Assembly (NCBI GenBank): GCA_946405145.1 | Contig: CAMJGE010000007.1 | Span: forward strand, 1 to 64,000 | Origin: an uncultured Prevotella sp. | GTDB taxonomy: Bacteria; Bacteroidota; Bacteroidia; Bacteroidales; Bacteroidaceae | DNA: 64,000 nt | Direction of reading: 5' to 3' | Program-made: the position numbers and the translations under genes | Shown: positions 16,576-25,447 of the stretch, one piece after another | Layout: the number at the start of each line of letters is the position of its first letter | How positions within the stretch are numbered: position 1 is the first letter of the stretch | Notes under the pieces: generated by a model | What the model was told of the DNA's origin: nothing | Databases searched by the model: none | What the model saw: the letters and a program-made list of their open reading frames with translations, nothing else

Positions 16576-16869
16576 TTACGTCCAGAACTCTTTGTCGCCG
16601 GTGGGCTGCATCTCTCCTTCGCATTTGGGGCAGGTGTGCTTGTCCCAGATGCGGATCTTGTCGCTGCCGCAGTTGAGGCACAGACGGCCAACCTCGCTGC
16701 GGTAGGAGGGAGCCACATCGGCGATGATGCCTCCGACGACGATGTTCTGCACCGTCTTGCAGTCAGGACAGCTCACGGGGGTGATCTCCTGTCGGAAGAG
16801 GCCCCGACCCTCGTAGATCTCTGTTTCATAGCCGCACGAAGTGCAGCGATATTTCAGTTTCCATGCCAT
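16576..16869 (-). CDS. Small zinc-ribbon protein
   Basis: This encodes 97 residues with four CxxC knuckles (CTSC, CPDC, CLNC, CPKC), enough to hold two zinc ions in two ribbon modules. The N terminus MAWKLKYRCTSCGYE resembles rubredoxin-like or zinc-ribbon regulatory proteins. There is no enzymatic domain. I chose ATG 16867-16869; the in-frame ATG at 16881 overlaps the -7 box (complement of 16879-16886), so a longer start is unlikely. The box lies only about ten bases upstream, so the leader is extremely short or absent. The function is unknown; nucleic-acid or protein binding is a family-level guess. Confidence 0.75.
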   Translation of the reverse strand: MAWKLKYRCTSCGYETEIYEGRGLFRQEITPVSCPDCKTVQNIVVGGIIADVAPSYRSEVGRLCLNCGSDKIRIWDKHTCPKCEGEMQPTGDKEFWT

Positions 16870-16972
16870 TCCAAGATGCAAAGATAGATAAAAATGTACT
16901 TTTTATCGCATTTTATGTGGTATTTCTGAAAAGTTTTTCTTAAATTTGCAACCAAATCAAAACTAAAAGACA

Positions 16973-18241
16973 ATGAAAAGACTGATTACTACCCTGATCT
17001 TAGCCATCCTGACCTTGACGGCAGGTGCTCAGAAAATCGATGTGAACGAGGTGTTGAAGGCTTGTCCGAAGAAGGCTTACGGCACCGACTGTCCCTACCA
17101 GTTTGAGGATGTGAAGCTGACGAAGGCGCCAGAGGGCTACAAGGCCTTCTACGTGAGTCATTATGCGCGGCACGGCTCGCGCTACTACTGGAACAGTCAG
17201 CTCTACCAGGTGCTGGACTCGCTGTTGACGAAGGCGCACGACAACCAGCAGCTGACGGCTGATGGCGAGGCTTTCTACCAGCGTTTCGAGGCGGTGAAGG
17301 ACGAGCTGATGACGGGTTGGAGCGAACTGACACAGCTGGGCTGGGAGCAGCATCAGGGCATCGCCAGAAGGATGTATGAGCAGTTCCCCGAGGTGTTTGA
17401 GAAGGGTGGTAACGTGCTCGCCATCTCGTCGCTGGTAGGCCGTTGCGTGCTCAGCATGTCGGCGTTCTGTCAGGAGCTGGTGCAGTGCAACCCCAAGTTG
17501 GAAATCAGGGAGCAGTCGTCGCGCTTCACGCTCGACGGCGTGGTGCCGATGGACGGCCAGAACCCCGTGAAGCATGTCTATCCCAAGGCGCATCCGCGTT
17601 ATGAGCTCAACCGTGACCAGTTCAAGGGCAACGACCTGCAGCTGGGCAAGATGGTGGTGGATCGTGTGTTCTCCAACACGGAGGGCTTAGGCCACATGGG
17701 GCGCATCGGCGAGGATCTGATCAACCTCTACACCTCGCTGCCCAATATCGGGCATGAGGGACTGATGGGCAACCTTGTGACAGACGACGAGATCGTGGCC
17801 CGCTGGGAGGTATCGAACCTGGGTACTTACTCGTGGCTGTTTGAGAACAAGTATTATATGATACCCATCCTGCAGGACATCATGAAGAAGGCGAATGCGG
17901 TGATCGACGGCAGCAGCGACCACGTGGCTGACCTGAGATTCGGGCACGACTCCTATCTCGGACCGCTGACGCTGCTGATGGGCATCAACGGCGCCGACAA
18001 GGATCCTGTGGATCCCAACGAGGTGAAGGATTGTTATCAGAACTGGCAGACGTGTAAGGCCAGCAACATACAACTGATATTCTATCGTGGAAACGGCGGT
18101 CAGCAGGATGTGATCGTGAAGTGCCTGCTGAACGGCAAGGAAGCCTGCCTGCCAGTTCCCACCGATAACTTTCCTTATTATCGGTGGGCTGACTTCTGCA
18201 GTTATTATGACGCTTTGATTGAATCAGCGAATAAACAGTAA
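16973..18241 (+). CDS. Secreted histidine acid phosphatase (clade 2, MINPP/phytase-like)
   Basis: This is a 422-residue exported protein with a signal peptide (MKRLITT..LTAGAQ). It contains the histidine-phosphatase signature HYARHGSRY near residues 62-70, where the His becomes phosphorylated, and a second motif FGHDSYLGPL near residue 322 with the HD proton-donor pair. Family members remove phosphate from sugar phosphates or inositol phosphates in the periplasm. Bacteroides MINPP enzymes use HAE instead of HD, so I do not claim phytate as substrate. The last 18 bases overlap the end of glnN on the opposite strand. A -7 box TAAATTTG is at 16941-16948. Confidence 0.85.
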   Translation: MKRLITTLILAILTLTAGAQKIDVNEVLKACPKKAYGTDCPYQFEDVKLTKAPEGYKAFYVSHYARHGSRYYWNSQLYQVLDSLLTKAHDNQQLTADGEAFYQRFEAVKDELMTGWSELTQLGWEQHQGIARRMYEQFPEVFEKGGNVLAISSLVGRCVLSMSAFCQELVQCNPKLEIREQSSRFTLDGVVPMDGQNPVKHVYPKAHPRYELNRDQFKGNDLQLGKMVVDRVFSNTEGLGHMGRIGEDLINLYTSLPNIGHEGLMGNLVTDDEIVARWEVSNLGTYSWLFENKYYMIPILQDIMKKANAVIDGSSDHVADLRFGHDSYLGPLTLLMGINGADKDPVDPNEVKDCYQNWQTCKASNIQLIFYRGNGGQQDVIVKCLLNGKEACLPVPTDNFPYYRWADFCSYYDALIESANKQ

Positions 18242-20425
18242 CTCGCGGTACTTGGGCAGCGACCAGAGTCCATCTTCTACAATCATCTCAAGATGGTCGA
18301 TCTCTGAACGGATGGCATCCATCTTCGGGCATACGGTGTCGTGATAGGCGATGGCGCGCTCGTGGATGCTGGGGATGTGATTGGCCACACGACGGGCATC
18401 GGTGAGCTCCTCGACGAGCTGTTCGATGCGCTCCGTGCGCTCGGCGATCTCTCGAATCAGCTTCATGTTACGGGCTGAGAGGCGGTTGGCCTGTTCCTCA
18501 GGGAACACATCCTTCATGCCCTGCACGTTCTTGATGAGCTGCGACTGGTAGTGGGTGGAGACGGGGATGATGTGGTTCATCGACAGGTCGCCCATGACGC
18601 GTGCCTCGATCTGAACGGTCTTCACGTAGGTCTCCCATTTCACTTCATTGCGGGCTTCGAGCTCCTTGCGGTTCATCACCTTGGTGGCTTCGAACATCTT
18701 GATGCTCGACTCGTCGAGGTAGTGCTCGATGATCTTCGGGCATGACTTCTCTACGTCGAGACCACGACTGGCTGCCTCCTTCACCCATGCCTCGCTGTAG
18801 CCGTTGCCGTCGAAGCGGATAGGCTTGCAGGTCTTGATGTCGTCGCGCAGCACATCGAGAAGGGCCGACACCTTGCTGTCGCCAGCAGCTATCTTGGCAT
18901 CGACACGCTCCTTGAAGCTCTGCAGGGCTTCTGCCATCGCCGAGTTGAGGGCAATCATCGCAGAGGCGCAGTTGGCTGAGGAGCCAGGGGCACGGAACTC
19001 AAAGCGGTTGCCCGTGAAGGCGAAGGGTGAGGTGCGGTTGCGGTCGGTATTGTCGATGATCAGATCGGGAATCTGAGGGATGTCGATCTCCATGCCGCGT
19101 TTGCCCTTCAGGTTGAAGAGCTCATCCTTGTCGGAGAGCTCGATATGGTCGAGCAGCTCAGTGAGTTGTTTGCCTAAGAACGAGCTGATGATGGCAGGAG
19201 GTGCCTCGTTGCCACCCAGACGGTGGGCGTTGGTGGCGCTGACAATAGAGGCCTTCAGCAGACCGTTGTGGCGATAGACAGCCATCAGCGTCTCAACGAT
19301 GAAGGTGACGAAGCGTAGGTTCTCCTCGGGTGTCTTGCCTGGGGCGTGGAGCAGGGTAGAGCCCTCGCCCTGGGTGGCGGTCAGACTCCAGTTGTTGTGC
19401 TTGCCGGAGCCGTTAATGCCATCGAAGGGTTTCTCGTGAAGCAGCACACGGAATCCGTGATTGCGGGCGACGCGCTTCATGAGTGACATGAGCAGCATGT
19501 TATGATCGACGGCTAGGTTGCACTCCTCGAAGATAGGTGCCAACTCAAACTGGTTGGGCGCTACCTCGTTGTGGCGCGTCTTACAGGGGATGGCGAGTTC
19601 GAGTGCCTGGATTTCCAGATCCTTCATAAAGGCCTGTACACGGTCGGGAATGGTGCCGAAGTAGTGATCGTCCATCTGCTGGTTTTTGGCGCTCTCGTGA
19701 CCCATCAGCGTGCGTCCTGTCATCAACAGGTCGGGACGGGCGGAATAGAGGCCTTCATCCACGAGGAAATACTCCTGTTCCCAACCCAGGTTCACCTGTA
19801 CCTTCTTCACATCCTTGTAGAAGTAGCCACAGACATCCTTGGCGGCCTTGGTGACGGCACGGATGGAGCGGAGCAGGGGCGCCTTGTAGTCGAGCGCCTC
19901 ACCAGTATAGGCGATGAAGATGGTGGGGATACACAGGGTGTCGTCGATGATGAACACGGGTGAGGTGGGATCCCAGGCGGAATAGCCGCGTGCCTCGAAG
20001 GTGTTGCGGATACCACCGTTGGGGAACGAGCTGGCATCGGGCTCCTGCTGTACGAGCAGCTTGCCGTCGAAGTTCTCCATCATACCACCCTTGCCGTCGT
20101 GCTCCACGAAGGCGTCGTGCTTCTCGGCAGTGCCCTCTGTCAGCGGCTGGAACCAGTGGGTATAGTGGGTGGCACCCATGTCCTGTGCCCATTGCTTCAT
20201 GCCTAAGGCCACAGCGTCGGCGATGGAACGGTCAAGGCGTGCGCCATTGTCCATCACATCGATCATCTCACGATAGACCTCTGCAGGGAGGTACTTGAAC
20301 ATCTTCTGACGGTTGAACACGTACTTTCCGAAATATTCGGAGGGTCGCTGAGAGGGTGTTGGAACCTCAAGAGCCTTTTTCTTAAAGGCCTCTTCTACGA
20401 CCTGAAATCTGAGTTGGTTTGACAT
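18224..20425 (-). CDS. glnN: Glutamine synthetase type III
   Basis: GlnN makes glutamine from glutamate, ammonia and ATP as a large dodecamer and is the main ammonia-assimilating enzyme in many Bacteroidota. The 733-residue length is typical of GSIII, much longer than GSI. Visible motifs include the N-terminal type III region (FGKYVFNRQKMFKYLP), the metal-ligand glutamate stretch GWEQEYFLVD, NEVAPNQFELAPIFE, and the ATP/glutamate site KHNNWSLT. The start is ATG 20423-20425. The gene is convergent with the acid phosphatase with an 18-bp tail overlap and no obvious terminator in between. It is followed upstream, on the same strand, by aguB 30 bases away. Confidence 0.96.
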   Translation of the reverse strand: MSNQLRFQVVEEAFKKKALEVPTPSQRPSEYFGKYVFNRQKMFKYLPAEVYREMIDVMDNGARLDRSIADAVALGMKQWAQDMGATHYTHWFQPLTEGTAEKHDAFVEHDGKGGMMENFDGKLLVQQEPDASSFPNGGIRNTFEARGYSAWDPTSPVFIIDDTLCIPTIFIAYTGEALDYKAPLLRSIRAVTKAAKDVCGYFYKDVKKVQVNLGWEQEYFLVDEGLYSARPDLLMTGRTLMGHESAKNQQMDDHYFGTIPDRVQAFMKDLEIQALELAIPCKTRHNEVAPNQFELAPIFEECNLAVDHNMLLMSLMKRVARNHGFRVLLHEKPFDGINGSGKHNNWSLTATQGEGSTLLHAPGKTPEENLRFVTFIVETLMAVYRHNGLLKASIVSATNAHRLGGNEAPPAIISSFLGKQLTELLDHIELSDKDELFNLKGKRGMEIDIPQIPDLIIDNTDRNRTSPFAFTGNRFEFRAPGSSANCASAMIALNSAMAEALQSFKERVDAKIAAGDSKVSALLDVLRDDIKTCKPIRFDGNGYSEAWVKEAASRGLDVEKSCPKIIEHYLDESSIKMFEATKVMNRKELEARNEVKWETYVKTVQIEARVMGDLSMNHIIPVSTHYQSQLIKNVQGMKDVFPEEQANRLSARNMKLIREIAERTERIEQLVEELTDARRVANHIPSIHERAIAYHDTVCPKMDAIRSEIDHLEMIVEDGLWSLPKYRELLFIR

Positions 20426-20455
20426 ATTATGTTTGAAGTTTGCAAGTTGATTATT

Positions 20456-21340
20456 CTAATCGATAAATCGCTTGGTGATATCGGTGTAGGCATCGATGCG
20501 CCTGTCGCGCAGGAAGGGCCACCAGCGTCGCACATCCTCTGAGTGCTGGAGGTCGAGTTCGATGATGATACTCTCCTCCTCATCAGCAGAGGACTCATAG
20601 ACGATCTCGCCCTGAGGACCGGCGAGGAAAGAGGTGCCCCAGAACTGGATGCCCTCCGTCTGACCACTGGGATCAGATTCGAAGCCCACACGATTGACAG
20701 CGAGCACAGGGAGACCGTTGGCTACGGCATGACCTCGCATCACCGTCTGCCAGGCTCTGCGCTGGCGCTGCTGCTCCTCAGGTGTGTCGCTGGCAGCATA
20801 GCCGATAGCGGTGGGATAGATAAGGATCTCTGCACCCTGAAGGGCCATGAGGCGGGCTGCCTCGGGGTACCACTGATCCCAGCATACCATCACACCCAGA
20901 CGGCCCACGCTGGTGTCGATGGGATGGAAGCCGAGATCTCCAGGGGTGAAGTAGAACTTCTCGTAGTAGGCTGGATCATCGGGGATGTGCATCTTACGAT
21001 AGATGCCTGCGATGGAGCCGTCTTTCTCGAGGACGACAGCCGTGTTATGGTAGAGGCCGGCTGCCCGACGCTCAAAGAGTGAGGTGACGATCACCACGCC
21101 AAACTGTCGGGCAAGCTCACCATAGAGTTTGGTGGAGGGCCCGGGGATGGGCTCTGCGAGATCGAAGTTGTTGACATCCTCCACCTGACAGAAATACAGG
21201 GAGTTGTGAAGCTCCTGCAATACAATCAGTTCAGCCCCTCGCTTGGCAAGGTCGGCAATACCTTCTGACAAGCGCAGAATGTTGTCGCGCGTGTCTGCAG
21301 AATTGCTCTGCTGTAAAAAGCCTATCTTCAGTTCGCTCAT
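20456..21340 (-). CDS. aguB: N-carbamoylputrescine amidase
   Basis: AguB hydrolyses N-carbamoylputrescine to putrescine, CO2 and ammonia. The 294-residue nitrilase-fold protein shows the catalytic triad Glu (VLQELHNSLYF), Lys (YRKMHIPDDP) and Cys (GVMVCWDQWYPEA). HIPDD and the FYFTPGD region are typical of the carbamoylputrescine branch. It is 29 bases downstream of aguA and in the same orientation, giving a complete agmatine-to-putrescine route. Ammonia released by both enzymes could feed the adjacent glutamine synthetase; that link is inference from order. Confidence 0.94.
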   Translation of the reverse strand: MSELKIGFLQQSNSADTRDNILRLSEGIADLAKRGAELIVLQELHNSLYFCQVEDVNNFDLAEPIPGPSTKLYGELARQFGVVIVTSLFERRAAGLYHNTAVVLEKDGSIAGIYRKMHIPDDPAYYEKFYFTPGDLGFHPIDTSVGRLGVMVCWDQWYPEAARLMALQGAEILIYPTAIGYAASDTPEEQQRQRRAWQTVMRGHAVANGLPVLAVNRVGFESDPSGQTEGIQFWGTSFLAGPQGEIVYESSADEEESIIIELDLQHSEDVRRWWPFLRDRRIDAYTDITKRFID

Positions 21341-21369
21341 ATCTGACGTTTTTATATAACAGTTATTGG

Positions 21370-22404
21370 TTATTGTCTATTGGTTATTGTGGGAAATTGC
21401 ATGGTGCAGCAATGAAGACTGCCATGCTGTTTGATAATGCTACGGCAGTCGATGCCCACAATCTCACGCTCAGGGAAGGCCTCGCCGATCAGACGGAGCG
21501 CTTCTGCGTCGAGATCTGGCTGGGCGTAGGTGGGACAGAGCACAGCCCCATTGACCACCAGGAAGTTGGCATAGGTGGCAGGCAGACGATCCTCGCCGTC
21601 GTAGATGGCTCTGGGCATGGGGAGCTTGAGCAGCCGGTAGGGCTTGCCTTCGAGTGTGCGGAAGGTGGCCAACTGTTCCTCCATCAGTTTCAGTTCGGTG
21701 TATTGCTCGTCAGCAGGGTCGTCGCAACCTACATATAATAAGGTATCGTCAGGACAGATGCGCACCAGTGTGTCGATATGTCCGTCGGTATCATCGCCAG
21801 TCAGGTTGCCATGATCGATCCAGAGGATGCGCTCGGCACAGAACGCCTGTTTCAGACGGTCCTCGATCTCAGCCTTGGTGAGCGGCTGGTTGCGATGGGG
21901 TGCCAGCAGACAGCCTGTGGTGGTGAAGATGGTGCCTCGTCCGTCGCTCTCGATAGAGCCTCCTTCCAGCACGAAGTCGAGACAGTCCACATAGTCGCCC
22001 TCGACGGCTCCCTGATCGTAGAGCTGACGGTTGAGGGCGTTATCCTTGGAGGCAGGGAACTTGTCGCCCCAGCCGTTGAAACGGAAATCGAGTAGTCGGC
22101 AGTGCCCCTGATCGTCGATGAGGGTGATGAAGCCGTGATCTCGTGCCCAGGTATCGTCGGAAGGAAGTGGAATCAGGTGAGGGGTGAGATGGGAGAGGTT
22201 AGTGCCCTCAGGGGTGACTACGAGCAGATGCTCTCGTCTGGCTATCTCGCGTGCCATCTCTTCGTAGGTGACAGTGATCTCATCAAGCATCGGTGCCCAG
22301 TCTGTATTGGCGTGCGGCCATGTGAGCTGCACACCCCACTGGGGTTCCCATTCTGCGGGCAAACGCCACGCTGAAGCGTGATGATTTGACTTGTATTCCA
22401 TCAT
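21370..22404 (-). CDS. aguA: Agmatine deiminase
   Basis: AguA converts agmatine to N-carbamoylputrescine and ammonia. The 344-residue protein of the guanidino-modifying fold has WRLPAEWEPQWGVQLTWPH at the start, the arginine-binding DDTWARDHGF, the FNGWGDKF motif, the histidine HGNLTGDDTDGHIDT, and the C-terminal catalytic cysteine in GSLHCCTMQ. The start is ATG 22404 or the adjacent ATG 22401. Its promoter (-7 box TACCTTTG, complement of 22414-22421) lies immediately upstream, leaving a very short leader, and mirrors that of the divergent ABC gene. Confidence 0.94.
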   Translation of the reverse strand: MMEYKSNHHASAWRLPAEWEPQWGVQLTWPHANTDWAPMLDEITVTYEEMAREIARREHLLVVTPEGTNLSHLTPHLIPLPSDDTWARDHGFITLIDDQGHCRLLDFRFNGWGDKFPASKDNALNRQLYDQGAVEGDYVDCLDFVLEGGSIESDGRGTIFTTTGCLLAPHRNQPLTKAEIEDRLKQAFCAERILWIDHGNLTGDDTDGHIDTLVRICPDDTLLYVGCDDPADEQYTELKLMEEQLATFRTLEGKPYRLLKLPMPRAIYDGEDRLPATYANFLVVNGAVLCPTYAQPDLDAEALRLIGEAFPEREIVGIDCRSIIKQHGSLHCCTMQFPTITNRQ

Positions 22405-22411
22405 TTTTGGG

Positions 22412-22473
22412 TGCAAAGGTACAAAAAAAATGAAATTAAGAATTAAGAAATTAGAATTATTTGTACCTTTGCA
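22412..22473. promoter_or_regulatory. Mirror-image divergent promoters (aguA / FetA-like gene)
   Basis: TGCAAAGGTACAAA (22412-22425) and its exact complement TTTGTACCTTTGCA (22460-22473) each hold a TACCTTTG -7 box, pointing left to aguA and right to the ATPase gene. The 34 bases between are A-rich. The 14-bp identity goes beyond the -7 consensus. Confidence 0.7.
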
Positions 22474-22486
22474 GCAAAATACTGAG

Positions 22487-23074
22487 ATGTTAGAAGTCAA
22501 GAATGTGACGATTGCCGTTGGAGAGCAGGTTTTGGCAGAGAACTTATCGTTCATTGCCAACAATGGTGAACTGACCTGTATCACGGGTGAGTCAGGCTCT
22601 GGCAAAACCACGCTGGTGCGTACGCTGATGGGCTTTCTGCCTGTGAAAGAGGGGTTCGTCAGTGTGGATGGCGAACTGCTGACCATCTATTCCTCGCATG
22701 CGTTTCGGGAGATGATGGTGTATATGCCTCAGGATGTGCAGTCGCTGGGCTTTCAGCTGGAGGAACCTGAGGCCCCTCAGAGCGAGGCTGACGACTATGC
22801 CGTGTGGAATGAGGTGCTGCCCTCTGTGGAGATCGCTCAGCCGAAAGCCTCTCTGACCACTGATGAGATCGTGCTGCTGGCAGAGAAAGCCCTGCAGGAG
22901 AACGCTGAGAAGCCGATCGTGATCGCTGATGAGCCTACGGCTTTGCTATCCTCTGACCAGGCGCATCGGTTGCTGGCACTGTTGTTGCAGCAGGCGGCAC
23001 AAGGTAAGACGGTGGTTGTGGTCAGTCGTGATCCTCTGGTCATCGAACATGCGAATCAAGTAATTAAGATCTAA
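22487..23074 (+). CDS. FetA/YbbL-like ABC ATPase lacking signature and H-loop residues
   Basis: This encodes 195 residues. Walker A GESGSGKTT (34-42), a Q-loop YMPQD (79-83) and Walker B PIVIADEPT (143-151) are clear. The LSGGQ signature that should precede Walker B is missing; the corresponding region (about 90-140) is acidic and short with SLTTDEIVLLAEKA. The H-loop histidine is replaced (VVVVSRDPL). The next gene encodes a FetB/YbbM-type permease, so this is probably the ATPase half of a FetAB-like exporter, which in E. coli affects iron homeostasis. Whether it hydrolyses ATP is uncertain. I chose ATG 22487 because it follows the promoter; the frame is open upstream to 22391. Confidence 0.75.
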   Translation: MLEVKNVTIAVGEQVLAENLSFIANNGELTCITGESGSGKTTLVRTLMGFLPVKEGFVSVDGELLTIYSSHAFREMMVYMPQDVQSLGFQLEEPEAPQSEADDYAVWNEVLPSVEIAQPKASLTTDEIVLLAEKALQENAEKPIVIADEPTALLSSDQAHRLLALLLQQAAQGKTVVVVSRDPLVIEHANQVIKI

Positions 23075-23084
23075 TTTTGAATTG

Positions 23085-24581
23085 ATGAATAGTAGTCTGA
23101 TCATACATGCGATATGTGGGCTTCTCCTGTTGGCGATACCTGCAGGCGCGCTCTATCTGTGGGATAAGAAACTGCTGCGCACCTTTGGGGTGGCAGTAGC
23201 GAGGATGTTATTGCAATTACTGGTGGTATGCCTGATGGTGTGGGCACTCTTCCGTTACGACTCGATACCCCTCCGCTTGGGATGGCTGGTGCTGATAGCC
23301 TGTTATACGGCTGCTGTGGTGCTGATACGCCTGAAACTCAACGTGAAGCGTTTCCTGTTGCCTGTGGCGGGGGCTCAGTTGGTGGGTATGCTGCTGCCTG
23401 GTTTCTATCTGCGTCTGGCAGTGTTGCCCTTGGATCATAGTCTCTATGCCACGTGGTTCGTGCCTGTGATGGCTCTGCTGGCAGGACATTTGACCGCCAG
23501 TCAGATTCGTGGGTTGGGCACTTATTTCTCTGCGCTGAAGACGGATGAGCAGGACTATGAGTATCGTCGTGGCAACGGCAAGAATCATCTGCAGGCACTC
23601 ATCCCGTTTGTGAAACGCTCCGTGCAGGCCATTCTCTCGCCTGCCTCAGCCAATCTCGCTGTGATGGGACTCTTTACACTGCCCTTGCTGCTCTGTGGAC
23701 TGTTGCTCGCTGGTATGGAGCCATTGACGGCCTTTGTGCTGATGCTGGCGCTGACATCGGCATGTGTGGCTGCCTCTGTGCTGACACTCATCGTGAGTCT
23801 CTGGCTCTGTGACAGCCGGCTCTTCGATAAGTTTGGCAAGCTGACGCTGATGGTGGCAATGCTACTGGTATGCGCCTCATGTGAGGCTCAGCCGAAGGCG
23901 ACTGTGAAGTATGAACTGCCTGCCCCCCTGAAGGATCGTCCTGAACAGATCCTGCAGCGCAAGGGCTATACCACCTCCTACAATCGTAACACGAAGAATC
24001 CCAATTGGGTGGCCTGGCATCTGACGAGAGAGCATACCAAAGGGCAGAACCAGCGTAAGCAGATGATGTTTACTGAGGATACGGATGTGACGCCCAGAGC
24101 CACGAATGATGACTATTACAACTCGCGTTTCGACAGAGGACACATGTGTCCGGCAGGAGATAACAAGTGGGATAAAGAGGCGATGGCACAGTCGTTTCTC
24201 TTCACGAACATTTGTCCGCAGCATCATGGACTCAACAAATACGAGTGGAACGATCTCGAGATCAAATGCCGTGAGTGGGCACGTGAATACGGGGCTATCG
24301 ACATCGTGTGCGGTCCCATCTACGAGACTAGTAATCAGCGTACTATCGGCAAGAATAAGGTGTGGGTGCCTGTGGCTTTCTTCAAGGTGATTCTCTGTAG
24401 AAAAGGCACACCAAAGGCCATCGGTTTCATCTATCGCAACGAAGGGAAGCATCAGACACCCCAAGAGGCCGTGAGGACAGTAGATGAAATCGAGGCGCTG
24501 ACTGGCATAGATTTCTTTCCTGCGCTCGATGATGCAACGGAGAATAGAATTGAGGCCAGCGCTCAGTTGAACGCGTGGTAA
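23085..24581 (+). CDS. FetB/YbbM-like permease fused to a DNA/RNA non-specific endonuclease
   Basis: This is a 498-residue fusion. Residues 1-265 are a multi-pass membrane domain of the UPF0014/FetB family (PVMALLAGHLTASQIRGLG and the cytoplasmic MEPLTAFVLMLALTSA part). From about residue 256, MVAMLLVCASCEAQ reads exactly like a lipoprotein signal with lipobox, and residues 290-498 form a NUC1/EndA-type nuclease with the DRGHM catalytic motif near 349, the metal-binding asparagine region FTNICPQHHGLNKYEWNDLE and the GPIYE strand. There is no stop between the two parts. Either a true fusion places the nuclease outside the cytoplasm, or the nuclease is also made from an internal ATG at 23850. 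ATG 23085 is used; a TTG at 23082 is also in frame. Confidence 0.78.
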   Translation: MNSSLIIHAICGLLLLAIPAGALYLWDKKLLRTFGVAVARMLLQLLVVCLMVWALFRYDSIPLRLGWLVLIACYTAAVVLIRLKLNVKRFLLPVAGAQLVGMLLPGFYLRLAVLPLDHSLYATWFVPVMALLAGHLTASQIRGLGTYFSALKTDEQDYEYRRGNGKNHLQALIPFVKRSVQAILSPASANLAVMGLFTLPLLLCGLLLAGMEPLTAFVLMLALTSACVAASVLTLIVSLWLCDSRLFDKFGKLTLMVAMLLVCASCEAQPKATVKYELPAPLKDRPEQILQRKGYTTSYNRNTKNPNWVAWHLTREHTKGQNQRKQMMFTEDTDVTPRATNDDYYNSRFDRGHMCPAGDNKWDKEAMAQSFLFTNICPQHHGLNKYEWNDLEIKCREWAREYGAIDIVCGPIYETSNQRTIGKNKVWVPVAFFKVILCRKGTPKAIGFIYRNEGKHQTPQEAVRTVDEIEALTGIDFFPALDDATENRIEASAQLNAW

Positions 24582-24649
24582 AAGTTAAAAACGCTTAATT
24601 AATCAGAGCGCTGAGACTGAATTTCGGCTTTTCTTTGTAATTTTGCAGC

Positions 24650-25435
24650 GTGAAAATTAAGGAGGTTTTGTGCGCCCTTGAAAAATTCGCGCCTCTGCCC
24701 CTGCAGGAAAGCTGGGATAATGCTGGCTTGCAGATAGGATTAACAGAGACGGAGGTTTCAGGGGCATTATTGTGTCTTGACGTCAACGAACGTATCATCG
24801 ACGAGGCCGTCAGGAAGGGATGCAATCTCATTGTATCCCATCATCCGTTGTTGTTCCGTGGGCTCAAGACCATCAGTGATCTGACAGATGTGCAACGCAC
24901 CGTGCGTAAGGCCATCCAGCAGGATATATGCGTGGTATCCATGCATACGAATATGGATAATGCCAAGGGTGGGGTGAACTTCCGCATCGCCCAGAAACTG
25001 GGACTTCAGGGCGTGGCGTTCTTCGCCTCTAAGACGGTGGATGGCATCGAGGCTGGAAGTGGTGTCATCGGTACTTTGCCTGAGGCAATGGCATCCGACG
25101 ATTTCGTGATCGAAGTGAAGAAAACCTTCGATGTGGAGTGCGCCAGATGCAACGCCCTGTTGCAACGTCCTGTCAAGAAGGTGGCTATCTGTGGTGGGGC
25201 TGGTGATTTCCTGCTCGATGATGCTGTGAAGGCTGGTGCCGACGCTTTTATCACTGGCGAGATGCACTATCACCAGTATTTCGGTTACGAACAGCAGATT
25301 CAGATCTGTGTCATCGGACATTACGAGAGTGAGCAGTTCACCACAGAGGTGTTTCAGGAGATTATCCAGGAGCAGTGCCCAGGGGTGAAGACTGTGATTG
25401 CAGAGACAAATACGAATCCAATATTATATTTATAA
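24650..25435 (+). CDS. Nif3-like dinuclear metal centre protein
   Basis: This encodes 261 residues of the NIF3/YbgI family. It has the conserved opening LQESWDNAGLQIG, the metal-site SHHPLLFRGLK, MHTNMDNAKGGVN and the C-terminal GEMHYHQYFGYE followed by GHYESE. The family forms toroidal hexamers with two metals per subunit; proposals include GTP cyclohydrolase-like or maturation roles, and the biological function is not settled. This is the short form without the inserted PII-like domain. The start is a GTG at 24650, supported by alignment of the following KIKEVLCALEKFAP with the family N terminus. A TAATTTTG box ends five bases before it. Confidence 0.9.
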   Translation: MKIKEVLCALEKFAPLPLQESWDNAGLQIGLTETEVSGALLCLDVNERIIDEAVRKGCNLIVSHHPLLFRGLKTISDLTDVQRTVRKAIQQDICVVSMHTNMDNAKGGVNFRIAQKLGLQGVAFFASKTVDGIEAGSGVIGTLPEAMASDDFVIEVKKTFDVECARCNALLQRPVKKVAICGGAGDFLLDDAVKAGADAFITGEMHYHQYFGYEQQIQICVIGHYESEQFTTEVFQEIIQEQCPGVKTVIAETNTNPILYL

Positions 25436-25447
25436 ACGTAAAGAATT

